64,000 bases of DNA, taken from assembly GCA_963825635.1 (NCBI GenBank), contig CAWGTU010000001.1, positions 1,364,001 through 1,428,000 of the forward strand. Reading direction: 5' to 3'. A program made the translations under genes and the position numbers. Within the stretch, counting starts at the first letter, position 1. Each line of letters starts with the position of its first letter. Source of the stretch: JAOUEA01 sp963825635. Lineage in GTDB: Bacteria > Actinomycetota > UBA4738 > HRBIN12. The notes beneath the pieces are model-generated. The model was not told the origin of the DNA, did not search any database, and worked only from the letters and a program-made list of their open reading frames with translations. Shown here one piece after another: positions 26,383-34,685 of the stretch.

Positions 26383-28053
26383 TCATGGAGACAGCGCGAA
26401 CACGCGCTCGCCCTCCACGAAGGTCTGCTCGACCGTCGCCTCGGCCAGCTCGTCGACCGGATGCTCGAAGAGATCCCGGTCGATCACCGCGAGGTCGGCG
26501 TACTTGCCGACCTCGATCGAGCCCGTCGATCCGTCGAGGTGGTTCACGTAGGCTGACCCCATCGTGAACGCGGCGAGCGCCGTGGCGAGGTCGAGCCGCT
26601 CGTCGGGGATGAAGACCTCGTGGTTCTCGACCTTGTGCGGATAGGCGGACGACATCCGGCGGTTCACAGCGACGTGGATCTCCTCGAGCGGGTCAGGGCT
26701 GGAGACGCTCCAATCGCTGCCCATCGCGAGCATCGCCCCGGCGCGCACGAGGCTCGCGAACGGATACTGCCATCGCCAGCGTGGTTCACCCAGGAACGGG
26801 ATCGTCAGGTCGTCCATCTGCGATTCATGGGCCGCCCAGAGCGGCTGTGCATTGGCCACGGCGCGGAGTCGTCGGAAGCGCGGGATGTCGTCGGGATGGA
26901 CGACCTGGATGTGGGCAAGATGGTGGCGATTGTCGCTTGGGCCGTTCGCGACGAGCGCAGCCTCGATCGCGTCGAGCGCCTCACGCACGGCCCGCTCGGC
27001 GAGGGCATGGTAGTGCACCTGGAAGCCCAGCCGGTCGAGCTCGGTGACGTGGCCCTTCAACGCTTCGGGGTCCACGAACGAGATGCCTCGGTTCTCGGTC
27101 GGCCCGCCGTGAGCATCGAGATAGGGATCGATGACGGCGGCCGTGAAGTTCTCGCAGACGCCGTCCTGCATGATCTTGACGCTCGTGGGGGCGAACCGGC
27201 CGACGCGGCCGCGTTCACGCATCTCCATGAATCCCTCGATCTGCTCCGCGCCGCTGTGACGATCCCACCACAGCGCGCCCACGACACGGGCGGTGAGGTC
27301 GCCGCGACCCGCGGCGTCGACGTAGGTCTGGAAGTTGCGACCCGAGTGCTCATGCTCGTCTACGATCGCGTCCTGCCACGCGGTGATACCCAGCGAGTGG
27401 AGGTAGCGCTGTCCCATCAGCAGCGCTTCGGCCATCTCTTCGCTCGTGGGCGCTGGGGCGAGACGCGCGACGAGCTCGGCGGCACCCTCGTGCAGGGTTC
27501 CCGACGGCTCTCCGTCGTCGGTGCGCTCGATCCGGCCGTCGGCCGGGTCGGGGGTGTCCTTCGTGATGCCCGCCCGCTCGAGGGCCCTCGAGTTGACCCA
27601 GATGCTGTGACCGTCGCGGTTGGGGAGGTACACGCACCGGTCGGGCACGAGAGCGTCGAGGAGTCCCTTGTTGGGTGTGCCCCCCGGGAAGACGTCCATC
27701 GACCACCCCCCGCCGAGGATCCACTCACGTTCGGGGTGGTCCTCGGCGTAGGCCTTGATCGCGAGCAGATACTCCTCTTGCGTGGAGAGGTCATGCAGGT
27801 CGCACTGGAGCATGTCGAGACCCCCACCTACCGGGTGGACGTGGGCGTCCTGGAAGCCGGGCACGAGCATCTTGCCGTCGAGCTCGACGATCTCGGTCGC
27901 CCGGCCGACGTGCGTCCGGACGTCGGCATCGGTGCCGACCGCGATGATGCGTCCGTCGCGAACCGCGACCGCTTGCGCCCACGAGCGGACCGCGTCGACC
28001 GTGTAGACGGCCCCGTTCACGAGGGCCAGGTCGGCGTTCCCGTTCCTGCTCAT
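26383..28053 (-). CDS. YtcJ-like metal-dependent amidohydrolase
   Basis: 556 aa from ATG 28053 (GGAAGGGAAGAGG upstream). Amidohydrolase_3 family: an N-terminal beta segment VNGAVYTVDA, metal site FQDAHVHPVGGG (HxH), AHIQVVHPDD, and the metal Asp in AMGSDWSVSSPDP, followed by the returning segment GSIEVGKYADLAVIDRDL. These enzymes hydrolyse amide or related bonds; substrates are mostly unknown. It lies directly behind the ABC-F gene and before the small secreted protein. Confidence 0.87.
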   Translation of the reverse strand: MSRNGNADLALVNGAVYTVDAVRSWAQAVAVRDGRIIAVGTDADVRTHVGRATEIVELDGKMLVPGFQDAHVHPVGGGLDMLQCDLHDLSTQEEYLLAIKAYAEDHPEREWILGGGWSMDVFPGGTPNKGLLDALVPDRCVYLPNRDGHSIWVNSRALERAGITKDTPDPADGRIERTDDGEPSGTLHEGAAELVARLAPAPTSEEMAEALLMGQRYLHSLGITAWQDAIVDEHEHSGRNFQTYVDAAGRGDLTARVVGALWWDRHSGAEQIEGFMEMRERGRVGRFAPTSVKIMQDGVCENFTAAVIDPYLDAHGGPTENRGISFVDPEALKGHVTELDRLGFQVHYHALAERAVREALDAIEAALVANGPSDNRHHLAHIQVVHPDDIPRFRRLRAVANAQPLWAAHESQMDDLTIPFLGEPRWRWQYPFASLVRAGAMLAMGSDWSVSSPDPLEEIHVAVNRRMSSAYPHKVENHEVFIPDERLDLATALAAFTMGSAYVNHLDGSTGSIEVGKYADLAVIDRDLFEHPVDELAEATVEQTFVEGERVFALSP

Positions 28054-28130
28054 CGAGGCCTCTTCCCTTCCTGGTCGGATGCTGCGCGGAGGATATCCCG
28101 TGCGGGGCGTGGAGACCACGGATCGGTCGC

Positions 28131-29726
28131 TCACGCGAGGGACACAAGGTCGAGCAGCTCGTCGTCCCAGTAGCCGAGGGCCCCCTCGGGCATCATCAGC
28201 ACGCGCTCGGGCGCGAGCGCCTGCACGAACTCCGGGTCGTGGCTCACGATGATCATCGTGCCAGGCCACCCCTGCAGGGCCTCGGCGATGGCGGTTCGCG
28301 ACGGAGGGTCGAGGTTGTTCGTCGGCTCGTCGAGCAGGAGCAGGTTCTTGCGTCCCGCGACGAGCTGGGCCAGGGCGAGCTTCGTCTTCTCGCCGCCGGA
28401 CAACGTGCCGGCATCCTGGAACGCGATCGCGCCCGACAGGCCGAACATGCCGAGCAGCGAGCGGAGCTGTTGATCGTCGGCCGACGACGACGCCCGCATG
28501 TGGGCGAGCACGTCGACACCATCGGTGATGCCCTCGTGTTCCTGGGCGTAGTAACCGGGCACGACGTCGTGCCCGAATCGGACGTCACCGGCGTCGGGCA
28601 CGGTCTGCTCGGTGAGGATGCGCAGCAGCGTGGTCTTGCCGACTCCGTTCAATCCCATGATCAGCAGCCGCTGACCTCTCCCGACGTCGAACGAGATGTC
28701 CTCGAAGACGTCCGTCGTCCCGTAGGACTTGGCCAGGCCCTCCACCGTGAGCACGGTCGCCCCGCAGTGCGGCGGCTCGGGGAAACGGACACGGAGGCTC
28801 CGATCGTGCGTCGGAGCCGTGATCTTCGCGGCCTGGAGCTTCTCCCGGCGGGTGTCCATCGACTTCGCGGTCCGCGCTCGCCGCTGGGTCTGCCCGCGCA
28901 TCGAGTCCGCAAGCGTCCGCAGGCGTCGGATCTCCTGCTCCTGGCGCTCCGCGAGCGTCGTGAGACGAGCCTCGTCGCGCGCCCTCGCCTCCCGGTACTG
29001 CGAGTAGGTGCCGCGGTACTCGACCACACCGTCGCGGTCGAGGTGCATGATGCGCGTGATCGAGGCGTCGAGCAGGCCGAGGTCGTGGCTGACCACGAGC
29101 AGCGCCCCACCGTAGCCGGCGAGGAACTTCATCAGCCACGTCTTCGCGTCGGCATCGAGGTGGTTCGTCGGCTCGTCCAGCATCAAGAGGTCGGAGCCGC
29201 CGAACAGGATTCGGCTGAGCTCGAGCCTGCGGCGCTCGCCCCCCGAGAGCGCCTTGACCGGCTGGGAGAGGCGGTCCTGCGTGAGGCCGAGGCCCGACGC
29301 GATCGAACGAACCTCCGACTCCGCCCGGTATCCCCCATCGACCCGGTACCGATCCTCGAGCGCGGCGAAGCTGGCGATCCTGCGATCGGACGGATCCTCC
29401 TCGAGCGCGACACGTGCCTTCTCGAGCCTCGTCGCGAGGTCGACGAGGTCGCGTGCTTCCAACACGTACCTGAGCGCCGGCATGTCGTCGTGCTCCCGGT
29501 GCTGCCGCGGATCCTGGCGCAGGTACCCCATCGCGCCGCGACGGACGACCGAACCCCCGGCGGCGGGCTGCTCGCCCGCCAGGACCCGCAGGGTGCTGGT
29601 CTTCCCGGCGCCGTTGCGACCTACCACCCCCATCTTCTCGCCCGACCGCAGGGTGAACGAGAGATCGCTGACGACGGTCAGCCCGCCGGCCTCGACGTCG
29701 AGGTGGCGCACCTCGAGGGGGATCAT
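28131..29726 (-). CDS. ABC-F family ATPase
   Basis: 531 aa. Two ATP-binding cassettes in one chain and no membrane domain: Walker A GRNGAGKT and GLNGVGKT, signatures LSGGERRR and LSGGEKTK, Walker B LLMLDEPTNHLD and LLLLDEPTNNLD, with a long charged linker. ABC-F proteins act on the ribosome, in translation or antibiotic protection. The start ATG overlaps the stop of a 20-codon leader peptide (29723-29785), suggesting translation-dependent control. Whether it is housekeeping or resistance-type cannot be told. Confidence 0.92.
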   Translation of the reverse strand: MIPLEVRHLDVEAGGLTVVSDLSFTLRSGEKMGVVGRNGAGKTSTLRVLAGEQPAAGGSVVRRGAMGYLRQDPRQHREHDDMPALRYVLEARDLVDLATRLEKARVALEEDPSDRRIASFAALEDRYRVDGGYRAESEVRSIASGLGLTQDRLSQPVKALSGGERRRLELSRILFGGSDLLMLDEPTNHLDADAKTWLMKFLAGYGGALLVVSHDLGLLDASITRIMHLDRDGVVEYRGTYSQYREARARDEARLTTLAERQEQEIRRLRTLADSMRGQTQRRARTAKSMDTRREKLQAAKITAPTHDRSLRVRFPEPPHCGATVLTVEGLAKSYGTTDVFEDISFDVGRGQRLLIMGLNGVGKTTLLRILTEQTVPDAGDVRFGHDVVPGYYAQEHEGITDGVDVLAHMRASSSADDQQLRSLLGMFGLSGAIAFQDAGTLSGGEKTKLALAQLVAGRKNLLLLDEPTNNLDPPSRTAIAEALQGWPGTMIIVSHDPEFVQALAPERVLMMPEGALGYWDDELLDLVSLA

Positions 29727-29785
29727 GGGCTCGCTCCGCGCCGCTGCTCGACGGCGGTTCGGACGATCGGGGTGGGGCGGCGCAT
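29723..29785 (-). CDS. Leader peptide of ABC-F gene (20 codons)
   Basis: ATG at 29785, preceded by AAGGAG with 9 nt spacing, encodes MRRPTPIVRTAVEQRRGASP; its TGA overlaps the ATG of the ABC-F gene (ATGA). Arginine- and proline-rich leader peptides are typical of ribosome-stalling control upstream of ABC-F and other ribosome-protection genes. The ribosome site, the overlap and the composition are seen; the regulatory role is inferred. Confidence 0.6.
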   Translation of the reverse strand: MRRPTPIVRTAVEQRRGASP

Positions 29786-29827
29786 CGGATGGGGCTCCTT
29801 CGGGACATCACGGCCGGTGGGCACGAC

Positions 29828-29855
29828 GACAGGGCGCCGGTCTCGGCGCCCTGTC
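29828..29855 (-). terminator. Perfect 11-bp stem-loop between DUF4397 gene and ABC-F leader
   Basis: GACAGGGCGCC (29828-29838) pairs perfectly with 29845-29855 around a 6-nt loop. There is no T-run on either side. It is 66 nt after the DUF4397 stop and 43 nt before the leader-peptide start, so it may be a terminator, part of the ABC-F leader RNA, or both. Confidence 0.5.
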
Positions 29856-29920
29856 GGTGAAGGAGTCCCGGCTAGTGCACGGGACGACTATAGCCCAGGA
29901 TGCATCCTGGATCCTCGGTG

Positions 29921-30616
29921 TCAGACGACCGTACCGACGTCCTGTTTGAAGATAACGAGGCGATTGTTGGCGACCTTCGTGCCGACCATCACGAAGGTGA
30001 ACGCCTGCCCTTCACTCGTGCTGTCGATCACGCGAGGTCCGACGATCGCAGCGGTCTCGCCCGTCTTGGTGCCCCACAGGCTGTAGATGCCACCGGCGGT
30101 GAGGAGATCCTCGTCCGTGCCACCACGTGCGATGCCCGTGAACAGGACGCTGCCGTTGTCCCAGACGTCGACGGCGCTCCCCTTCATCATGTGGGCTGCG
30201 GTGAGGCGGATCTCCCCGGGGGCCGTCGGACCTGCATCGTTGTTGAACCGCGTGATCGAGGCCTTCCCGTCGACGGTCCGGACCACGAGTGTGGCGTTCG
30301 CGAAGTCGCTGAGCGCCACGGACCCCTTCGCGATCACATCCCCTTTGCAGTCGCCCCTCGTGGCCTTGCGGACCTTCACCTTGTAGGTGTCCGGGGCGAG
30401 CTTTCGCTTGTCCTTCTCCGCGTACGCGAGGCCCGAGGTGACCTCGCCCACGCCGCCGATGCAGATGTCGACCTTCCCGCCACCCGGGAGGCCGTGCACG
30501 AGGAAGACCGTCGCCCTCGTGTCGACACCTGCTGAGGACGAGCCGACGATCATCAACACCGATGCGGCGACGACGGCGAGAGCGATCGCCCTTGCCAGAG
30601 ATTTCCGTACGGTCAT
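29921..30616 (-). CDS. DUF4397-domain secreted protein
   Basis: 231 aa with a signal peptide (VRKSLARAIALAVVAASVLMIV). The mature part starts ATVFLVHGLPGGGKVDICIGG, the typical opening of DUF4397, a beta-rich extracellular domain of unknown function. Two cysteines (DICIGG and GDCKGD). GAGGAGG lies upstream of the ATG. Divergent from the DUF456 gene with 172 nt between. Confidence 0.8.
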   Translation of the reverse strand: MTVRKSLARAIALAVVAASVLMIVGSSSAGVDTRATVFLVHGLPGGGKVDICIGGVGEVTSGLAYAEKDKRKLAPDTYKVKVRKATRGDCKGDVIAKGSVALSDFANATLVVRTVDGKASITRFNNDAGPTAPGEIRLTAAHMMKGSAVDVWDNGSVLFTGIARGGTDEDLLTAGGIYSLWGTKTGETAAIVGPRVIDSTSEGQAFTFVMVGTKVANNRLVIFKQDVGTVV

Positions 30617-30776
30617 GCGGGGGTTCCTCCTCGATCGATCGTCCGGGGCGAAGATCATCGTGCCCGGGGCTCGCCGTCGCCCTTGCCGGCCGATCCCCCG
30701 CGGTCCCCCCACCACCGCGCGGCGAACATGGTACTGCGCACGATGCCGGGCGACATGAGAAGCGGGCATGCGGCGA

Positions 30777-30782
30777 TAGGGT
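30777..30782 (+). promoter_or_regulatory. -10 element (TAGGGT) of the DUF456 gene
   Basis: TAGGGT lies 6 nt before the GTG start at 30789 and there is no Shine-Dalgarno; leaderless transcript likely. Confidence 0.45.
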
Positions 30783-30788
30783 GCGGTC

Positions 30789-31268
30789 GTGTCTGAGCAG
30801 GAGGCCGTGCTCGGGATCGTCATGCTCGCCGGTCTCGTGGGCGTCGTCGTCCCCGTGTTCCCGGGGCTGATCGCCGTGATCGGGGCAGGGTTCGTCTGGG
30901 CCTTGCAGCGCGGTGGCCCGGGCGCGTGGGCCGTGTTCGCGATCATCGCCGCCGTCGGGATCGCGGGGATCGTGGCCTCGAACGTGCTGCCCGCTCGTCG
31001 CGCCTCCTCGGCGGGGGCTCCGGCGTGGGTGGTCGCCGCGGGCGCTGTCGGGCTCGTGGTCGGCTTCTTCGTCGTGCCGGTGATCGGGGCACTCATCGGG
31101 TTTCCGGCCGGCGTGTTCGTCGCCGAGCTCGTCCGCCACCGACACCCGGGACCCGCGTGGCGGGCGACCTGGGACGCGTTGAAGGGTGTGGGGATCGGCA
31201 TCACGATCCAGCTCGGCGCCGGCGTGGTGATGGTCGGGGTGTGGGTGACCGCGGTGTTCGCGAGCTGA
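30789..31268 (+). CDS. DUF456 membrane protein
   Basis: 159 aa, almost entirely hydrophobic, with four to five membrane segments and glycine-rich helix contacts (PVFPGLIAVIGAGFVW, GFFVVPVIGALIGFPAGVFVAE). The pattern matches DUF456 proteins of unknown function. GTG start, probably leaderless. Confidence 0.8.
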   Translation: MSEQEAVLGIVMLAGLVGVVVPVFPGLIAVIGAGFVWALQRGGPGAWAVFAIIAAVGIAGIVASNVLPARRASSAGAPAWVVAAGAVGLVVGFFVVPVIGALIGFPAGVFVAELVRHRHPGPAWRATWDALKGVGIGITIQLGAGVVMVGVWVTAVFAS

Positions 31269-31301
31269 GGTCGCCGCATCCCCGACCTCAGCGCCAATCG
31301 G

Positions 31302-31460
31302 TCATCGGTCGTGGTGGGCGCCACCCTTGCCGGATCGCCAGATGCTGCCCCCGTGCGGGTCGCGTCGCTCCATCTCGGCCGCGGCTCTGTGGAGGGCTCG
31401 CCTCCGGCGAGTCGCGGCTCGGATGCGGAGCCCCTCCAGGAACGCCTGCATGCGCTCCAT
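31302..31460 (-). CDS. Small basic protein, uncertain
   Basis: 52 codons (MERMQAFLEGLRIRAATRRR ...), arginine-rich, ending next to the DUF456 gene. It begins 4 nt beyond the tRNA-Leu 3'-end copy. No ribosome site is obvious and no family is recognised; it may be spurious. Confidence 0.3.
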   Translation of the reverse strand: MERMQAFLEGLRIRAATRRRRALHRAAAEMERRDPHGGSIWRSGKGGAHHDR

Positions 31461-31464
31461 GGGC

Positions 31465-31518
31465 GTCGGAGGGGGATTTGAACCCCCACGCCCCGCAAGG
31501 TGCACTAGGCCCTCAACC
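31465..31518 (-). repeat. Partial copy of tRNA-Leu 3' half (attachment-site-like)
   Basis: 54 bp matching the anticodon loop to acceptor end of the tRNA-Leu(GAG) gene at 32205-32259, same orientation, with one substitution and one missing base. The match starts exactly in the anticodon loop, as in integrase crossover sites. Confidence 0.75.
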
Positions 31519-31667
31519 AATATCCGGTCATGGCGGCATGCTACATCGAGCCCCGTCGAGGTGATCCGACCTGCGGAGATAGCCGGGGGTCGTGGGCGTC
31601 GTCCTGGGCGATAGCGGCGGCCCCTTGGTGGGATGGGCGAATTCCTGGGGGGATTTTTCCCGGCTAT

Positions 31668-31820
31668 CCAGTACTCGCTGGGATCTTCAGGATCGTCGCA
31701 GTACCCGGGAACGTCCTCGATCCCGACGTGATCTTGGCGGGTGATCCCGAGCCGCGTCCCGGCCTCGCCGACGCTCATACCCCACAGCTCTCGATCACGA
31801 CGGAGCATGTCGGGGAGCAT
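31668..31820 (-). pseudogene. Remnant of an XRE-type HTH regulator
   Basis: About 51 codons read MLRRDRELWGMSVGEAGTRLG followed by ITRQDHVGIEDV, which fits a helix-turn-helix of the XRE type (split here). The frame then continues without family resemblance through the tRNA-Leu copy, so the C-terminal part appears lost. The call rests on pattern only. Confidence 0.35.
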
Positions 31821-31859
31821 CGCCAGCTCGGAGGCGACCCGGTGGTGTGGACGCCCACG

Positions 31860-31865
31860 TAGGCT
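31860..31865 (+). promoter_or_regulatory. -10 element (TAGGCT) of the islet membrane protein
   Basis: TAGGCT lies 6 nt before ATG 31872, matching the leaderless pattern of other genes in the window. Confidence 0.4.
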
Positions 31866-31871
31866 GAACGG

Positions 31872-32063
31872 ATGAAGGACCCGAGGGTGCCTGGCAGAGT
31901 CGTGCTTGCCATCGGAGTGATCCTGTTGGGACTTCGCTGGGTGATCCCGGCCATATCCGACATCGAACTGGGTTCGGCAGCCGGACTGTTCCTGTCGGCC
32001 GGTGGAGCGGTCGCCATCTTCATCGGCGGGGCGATGTTGTACTGGCCAAATCGCCCCCGCTGA
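31872..32063 (+). CDS. Small two-helix membrane protein
   Basis: 63 aa with two hydrophobic segments (GRVVLAIGVILLGLRWVI and SAAGLFLSAGGAVAIFIGG) and a short basic end. A TAGGCT element 6 nt upstream supports expression. It lies inside the tRNA-bounded islet. No family recognised. Confidence 0.5.
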   Translation: MKDPRVPGRVVLAIGVILLGLRWVIPAISDIELGSAAGLFLSAGGAVAIFIGGAMLYWPNRPR

Positions 32064-32203
32064 TGGGACCGGAACCAAAGTGCGCGCCGTTGCCAGTGAC
32101 CGAGCACCACGTCCTCGGCAGCGTCGGGAACCGGGCGAGAGACTCCTCGCCCTCGGAGGCCGAGTGGTCTCCGGGGCTTCTTGTACCTCTGCAGGTGAAA
32201 CGG

Positions 32204-32290
32204 TGTCGGAGGGGGGATTTGAACCCCCACGCCCCGCAAGGGGCACTAGGCCCTCAACCTAGCGCGTCTACCAAGTTCCGCCACTCCGAC
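32204..32290 (-). tRNA. tRNA-Leu (GAG)
   Basis: 87 nt. Acceptor GTCGGAG pairs with CTCCGAC; anticodon stem CTAGG/CCTAG encloses TTGAGGG with anticodon GAG; a long variable arm (GTGCCCCTTGCGGGGCGT region) marks a class II tRNA; the T arm is GGGGGTTCAAATCCCCC. Discriminator A; CCA is not encoded. Its 3' half is duplicated at 31465-31518. Confidence 0.93.
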
Positions 32291-32330
32291 GTGGAGGCCC
32301 GAATCCTACCAACCGCTCAGGCGTGACCCT

Positions 32331-32558
32331 CTACGGGTTCCACTGCCAGGCCAGGTAGAACGTGCAGAGCCCGAAGATCAGGGCGGTGATCACCGTGAGG
32401 CGGTCGAGGGTGCGCTCCATGGACGTGCCGCCCGAGAGCGAGGACGTGCCGCCGAACATGTCGGAGAGCCCGCTCCCCCGCCCGGAGTGCAGGAGGATCG
32501 TCAGGATCAGGAACAGGGCTGCGATCACGTCGATCACGATCACGATGGTGGTCAGCAT
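32331..32558 (-). CDS. secG: Preprotein translocase subunit SecG
   Basis: 75 aa from ATG 32558 (GCGGAGTCC upstream). Two membrane helices separated by the glycine/serine-rich loop LLHSGRGSGLSDMFGG, the SecG signature. Part of the SecYEG export channel. In many actinobacteria secG follows tpi; here the apgM gene and an ABC transporter lie between them. Confidence 0.92.
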   Translation of the reverse strand: MLTTIVIVIDVIAALFLILTILLHSGRGSGLSDMFGGTSSLSGGTSMERTLDRLTVITALIFGLCTFYLAWQWNP

Positions 32559-32586
32559 ACGGACTCCGCTGTCGCCGGGTTCCGGT

Positions 32587-33678
32587 TCAGTCGCCGGAAT
32601 CAGGGATGATAGTTTCCTCGAGCGGGAAGTGACACGCGGCGAACTGCCCCTCCCCGAACGGCTCCAGCTGTGGTTCCTCCGTGTTACAGCGCGGCTGCAC
32701 GCCATCGGGGATGCCTTCGGACCGGGCGATCTGCCGCGTCCGGGGGCAGCGCGGGTGGAACCGGCACCCCTCCGGCGGATCGATCGGCGACGGCACGTCG
32801 CCTTCGAGGATGATGCGCTTCTTCTGGCGTGCCAGCGCCGGGTCGGCGATCGGCACCGCCGAGAGCAGCGCGCCTGTGTACGGATGCTTGGGTGCCCTGT
32901 AGAGCGCGTCGCCGTCGGCCATCTCGACGATCTTGCCGAGGTACATCACCGCGACCCGGTCGGAGACGTGCTTGACCACCGAGAGGTCGTGGGCGATGAA
33001 CAGGTAGGTCAGGTTGAACTCGTTCTGCAGGTCGTCGAGCAGGTTGAGTATCTGCGCCTGAACCGAGACGTCGAGGGCGGACACCGGTTCGTCGGCGACG
33101 ATCAGCTTGGGCCGCAGCGCGAGCGCGCGCGCGACACCGATGCGCTGACGCTGTCCGCCCGAGAACTCGTGCGGATAACGGTTGTAGTGCTCCGGGTTCA
33201 GGCCGACGAGCTCCATCAGCTGCTGGACCTCGCCCTTCACCTTGTCACCGGGCACCGTCTTGTGCAGGCGGTAGGGGGCCCCGATGATCGAGCCGACGGT
33301 CTTGCGCGGGTTCAGCGACGCGTAGGGGTCCTGGAAGACCATCTGCATATCGCGACGGATCTGCCGGAGCTCCTGCCCCTTGAGCTTGGTGATGTCCTGT
33401 CCCTCGAACTCGACCGTTCCGGCGGTGGGCTCGAACAACCGCGTCACGACGCGGGCCAGGGTGGACTTGCCGCACCCGGTCTCGCCCACGAGGCCGAGGG
33501 TCTCTCCCGGATAGACCTCGAGATCGACCCCGTCGACGGCATGGACGTCGCCCACGTGGTGCTGGATCAGGATGCCCTGGGTGATCGGGAAGTACTTCTT
33601 GAGAGCGGTGACCTTGATCAGGGGTTCCCCGCGGTTCGCCGGCGACGGCTCGGTCCTCTCATTCACCTGCACGCTCAT
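32587..33678 (-). CDS. Peptide-type ABC transporter ATP-binding protein (OppF/DppF)
   Basis: 363 aa from ATG 33678, which overlaps the stop of the OppD-like gene by 4 nt. Walker A GETGCGKST, Q-loop MVFQDPYASLNP, signature FSGGQRQRIG, Walker B LIVADEPVSALD, and the C-terminal oligopeptide-type cysteine motif GCRFHPRCP that can bind an Fe-S cluster. Energises uptake of peptides or related solutes with the partner ATPase. Confidence 0.92.
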   Translation of the reverse strand: MSVQVNERTEPSPANRGEPLIKVTALKKYFPITQGILIQHHVGDVHAVDGVDLEVYPGETLGLVGETGCGKSTLARVVTRLFEPTAGTVEFEGQDITKLKGQELRQIRRDMQMVFQDPYASLNPRKTVGSIIGAPYRLHKTVPGDKVKGEVQQLMELVGLNPEHYNRYPHEFSGGQRQRIGVARALALRPKLIVADEPVSALDVSVQAQILNLLDDLQNEFNLTYLFIAHDLSVVKHVSDRVAVMYLGKIVEMADGDALYRAPKHPYTGALLSAVPIADPALARQKKRIILEGDVPSPIDPPEGCRFHPRCPRTRQIARSEGIPDGVQPRCNTEEPQLEPFGEGQFAACHFPLEETIIPDSGD

Positions 33679-34685
33679 CGGCTCGCGAGGACCTCCTCGC
33701 GCATGATGCGCTCCTTCTCGGCGAGCGGGAGGTGACAGGCGGAGGCATGGTGGCCGTCGACCGGCACGAGGGCCGGCACGTCCTTGTCGCACGGCTCGAA
33801 GCGGTAGGGACACCGCGGGTGGAACGAGCAGCCGGGCGGCACGTTGATCAGCGACGGCGGGAGCCCGCGGATCGGGTTGAGGCGGTCGGTCTCCTCACCC
33901 AGCTTCGGGATCGACCCGAGCAGGCCCCACGTGTACGGGTGCAGCGGCCGGTAGTAGATGTCGTCCGTGTTCCCGTACTCCACCGCCTTGCCGCCGTACA
34001 TCACCTGGATGTCGTCGCAGTGCTCGGCCACGACGCCGAGGTCGTGCGTGATGATGATCACCGCCGCGTTGAACTCGTCCTTCAGGCGGTCGATCAGGTC
34101 GAGGATCTGTGCCTGCACAGTCACGTCGAGGGCGGTGGTCGGCTCGTCGGCGATCAGCAGGTCGGGGTTGAGAGCCAGCGCCATCGCGATCATCGCCCGC
34201 TGCCGCATGCCGCCGGAGAACTCGTGCGGGAACTGCTTCGCGCGCTCCTCGGGCTTGGGGATGTTGACCTTGCCGAGCATGTCGACGGCCTGGTCGAACG
34301 CCTCCTTCTTCGAGACCTTCTGGTGCTGGAGGATCGCCTCGGCGATCTGATCGCCGACCCGGTAGAAGGGGTGCAGCGACGTCATCGGGTCCTGGAAGAT
34401 CATCGAGATCTTGTCGCCGCGGATGGTGCGCATCTCGTCGGCCGGCAGCTTGAGCAGGTCCTGCCCCTGGAAGATCACCTCACCCGAGATCGTGGCCTGC
34501 TGGGGTGTGATCAGCCCCATGACGGTGAGCGAGCTCACGCTCTTGCCCGACCCCGATTCCCCGACGATGCCGAGGGTCTCACCCGGTTCGATCGAGTAGG
34601 AGACACCGTCGACGGCCTTGACCACGCCGTCGTCGGTGTTGAAGTGCACCGTGAGGTCCTTGACCTCCAGCAGCGGCTCGGGCAC
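33675..34685 (-). CDS. Peptide-type ABC transporter ATP-binding protein (OppD/DppD)
   Basis: 336 aa, GTG start one base after the permease stop. Walker A GESGSGKSV, Q-loop MIFQDPMTSLHP, signature FSGGMRQRAM, Walker B LLIADEPTTALD, and the C-terminal GCSFHPRCPYRFEPC cysteine motif. It pairs with the OppF-like protein in one heterodimeric pump. Unlike the three genes before it in the operon, it has an intact frame. Confidence 0.93.
   Translation of the reverse strand: MPEPLLEVKDLTVHFNTDDGVVKAVDGVSYSIEPGETLGIVGESGSGKSVSSLTVMGLITPQQATISGEVIFQGQDLLKLPADEMRTIRGDKISMIFQDPMTSLHPFYRVGDQIAEAILQHQKVSKKEAFDQAVDMLGKVNIPKPEERAKQFPHEFSGGMRQRAMIAMALALNPDLLIADEPTTALDVTVQAQILDLIDRLKDEFNAAVIIITHDLGVVAEHCDDIQVMYGGKAVEYGNTDDIYYRPLHPYTWGLLGSIPKLGEETDRLNPIRGLPPSLINVPPGCSFHPRCPYRFEPCDKDVPALVPVDGHHASACHLPLAEKERIMREEVLASR

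Larger units (their letters stand above)
31465..32290. mobile_element. Possible remnant of a tRNA-integrated element
   Basis: About 0.8 kb bounded by tRNA-Leu(GAG) and a direct copy of its 3' half. It contains an HTH-like remnant and a small membrane protein gene; no integrase is present. It is best read as the leftover of an integrated element that lost its interior. Confidence 0.45.

Noticed and set aside
31465..31518. A second functional tRNA-Leu
   Set aside because: Only the 3' half is present, with one indel in the T-arm and no D-arm or 5' acceptor strand.
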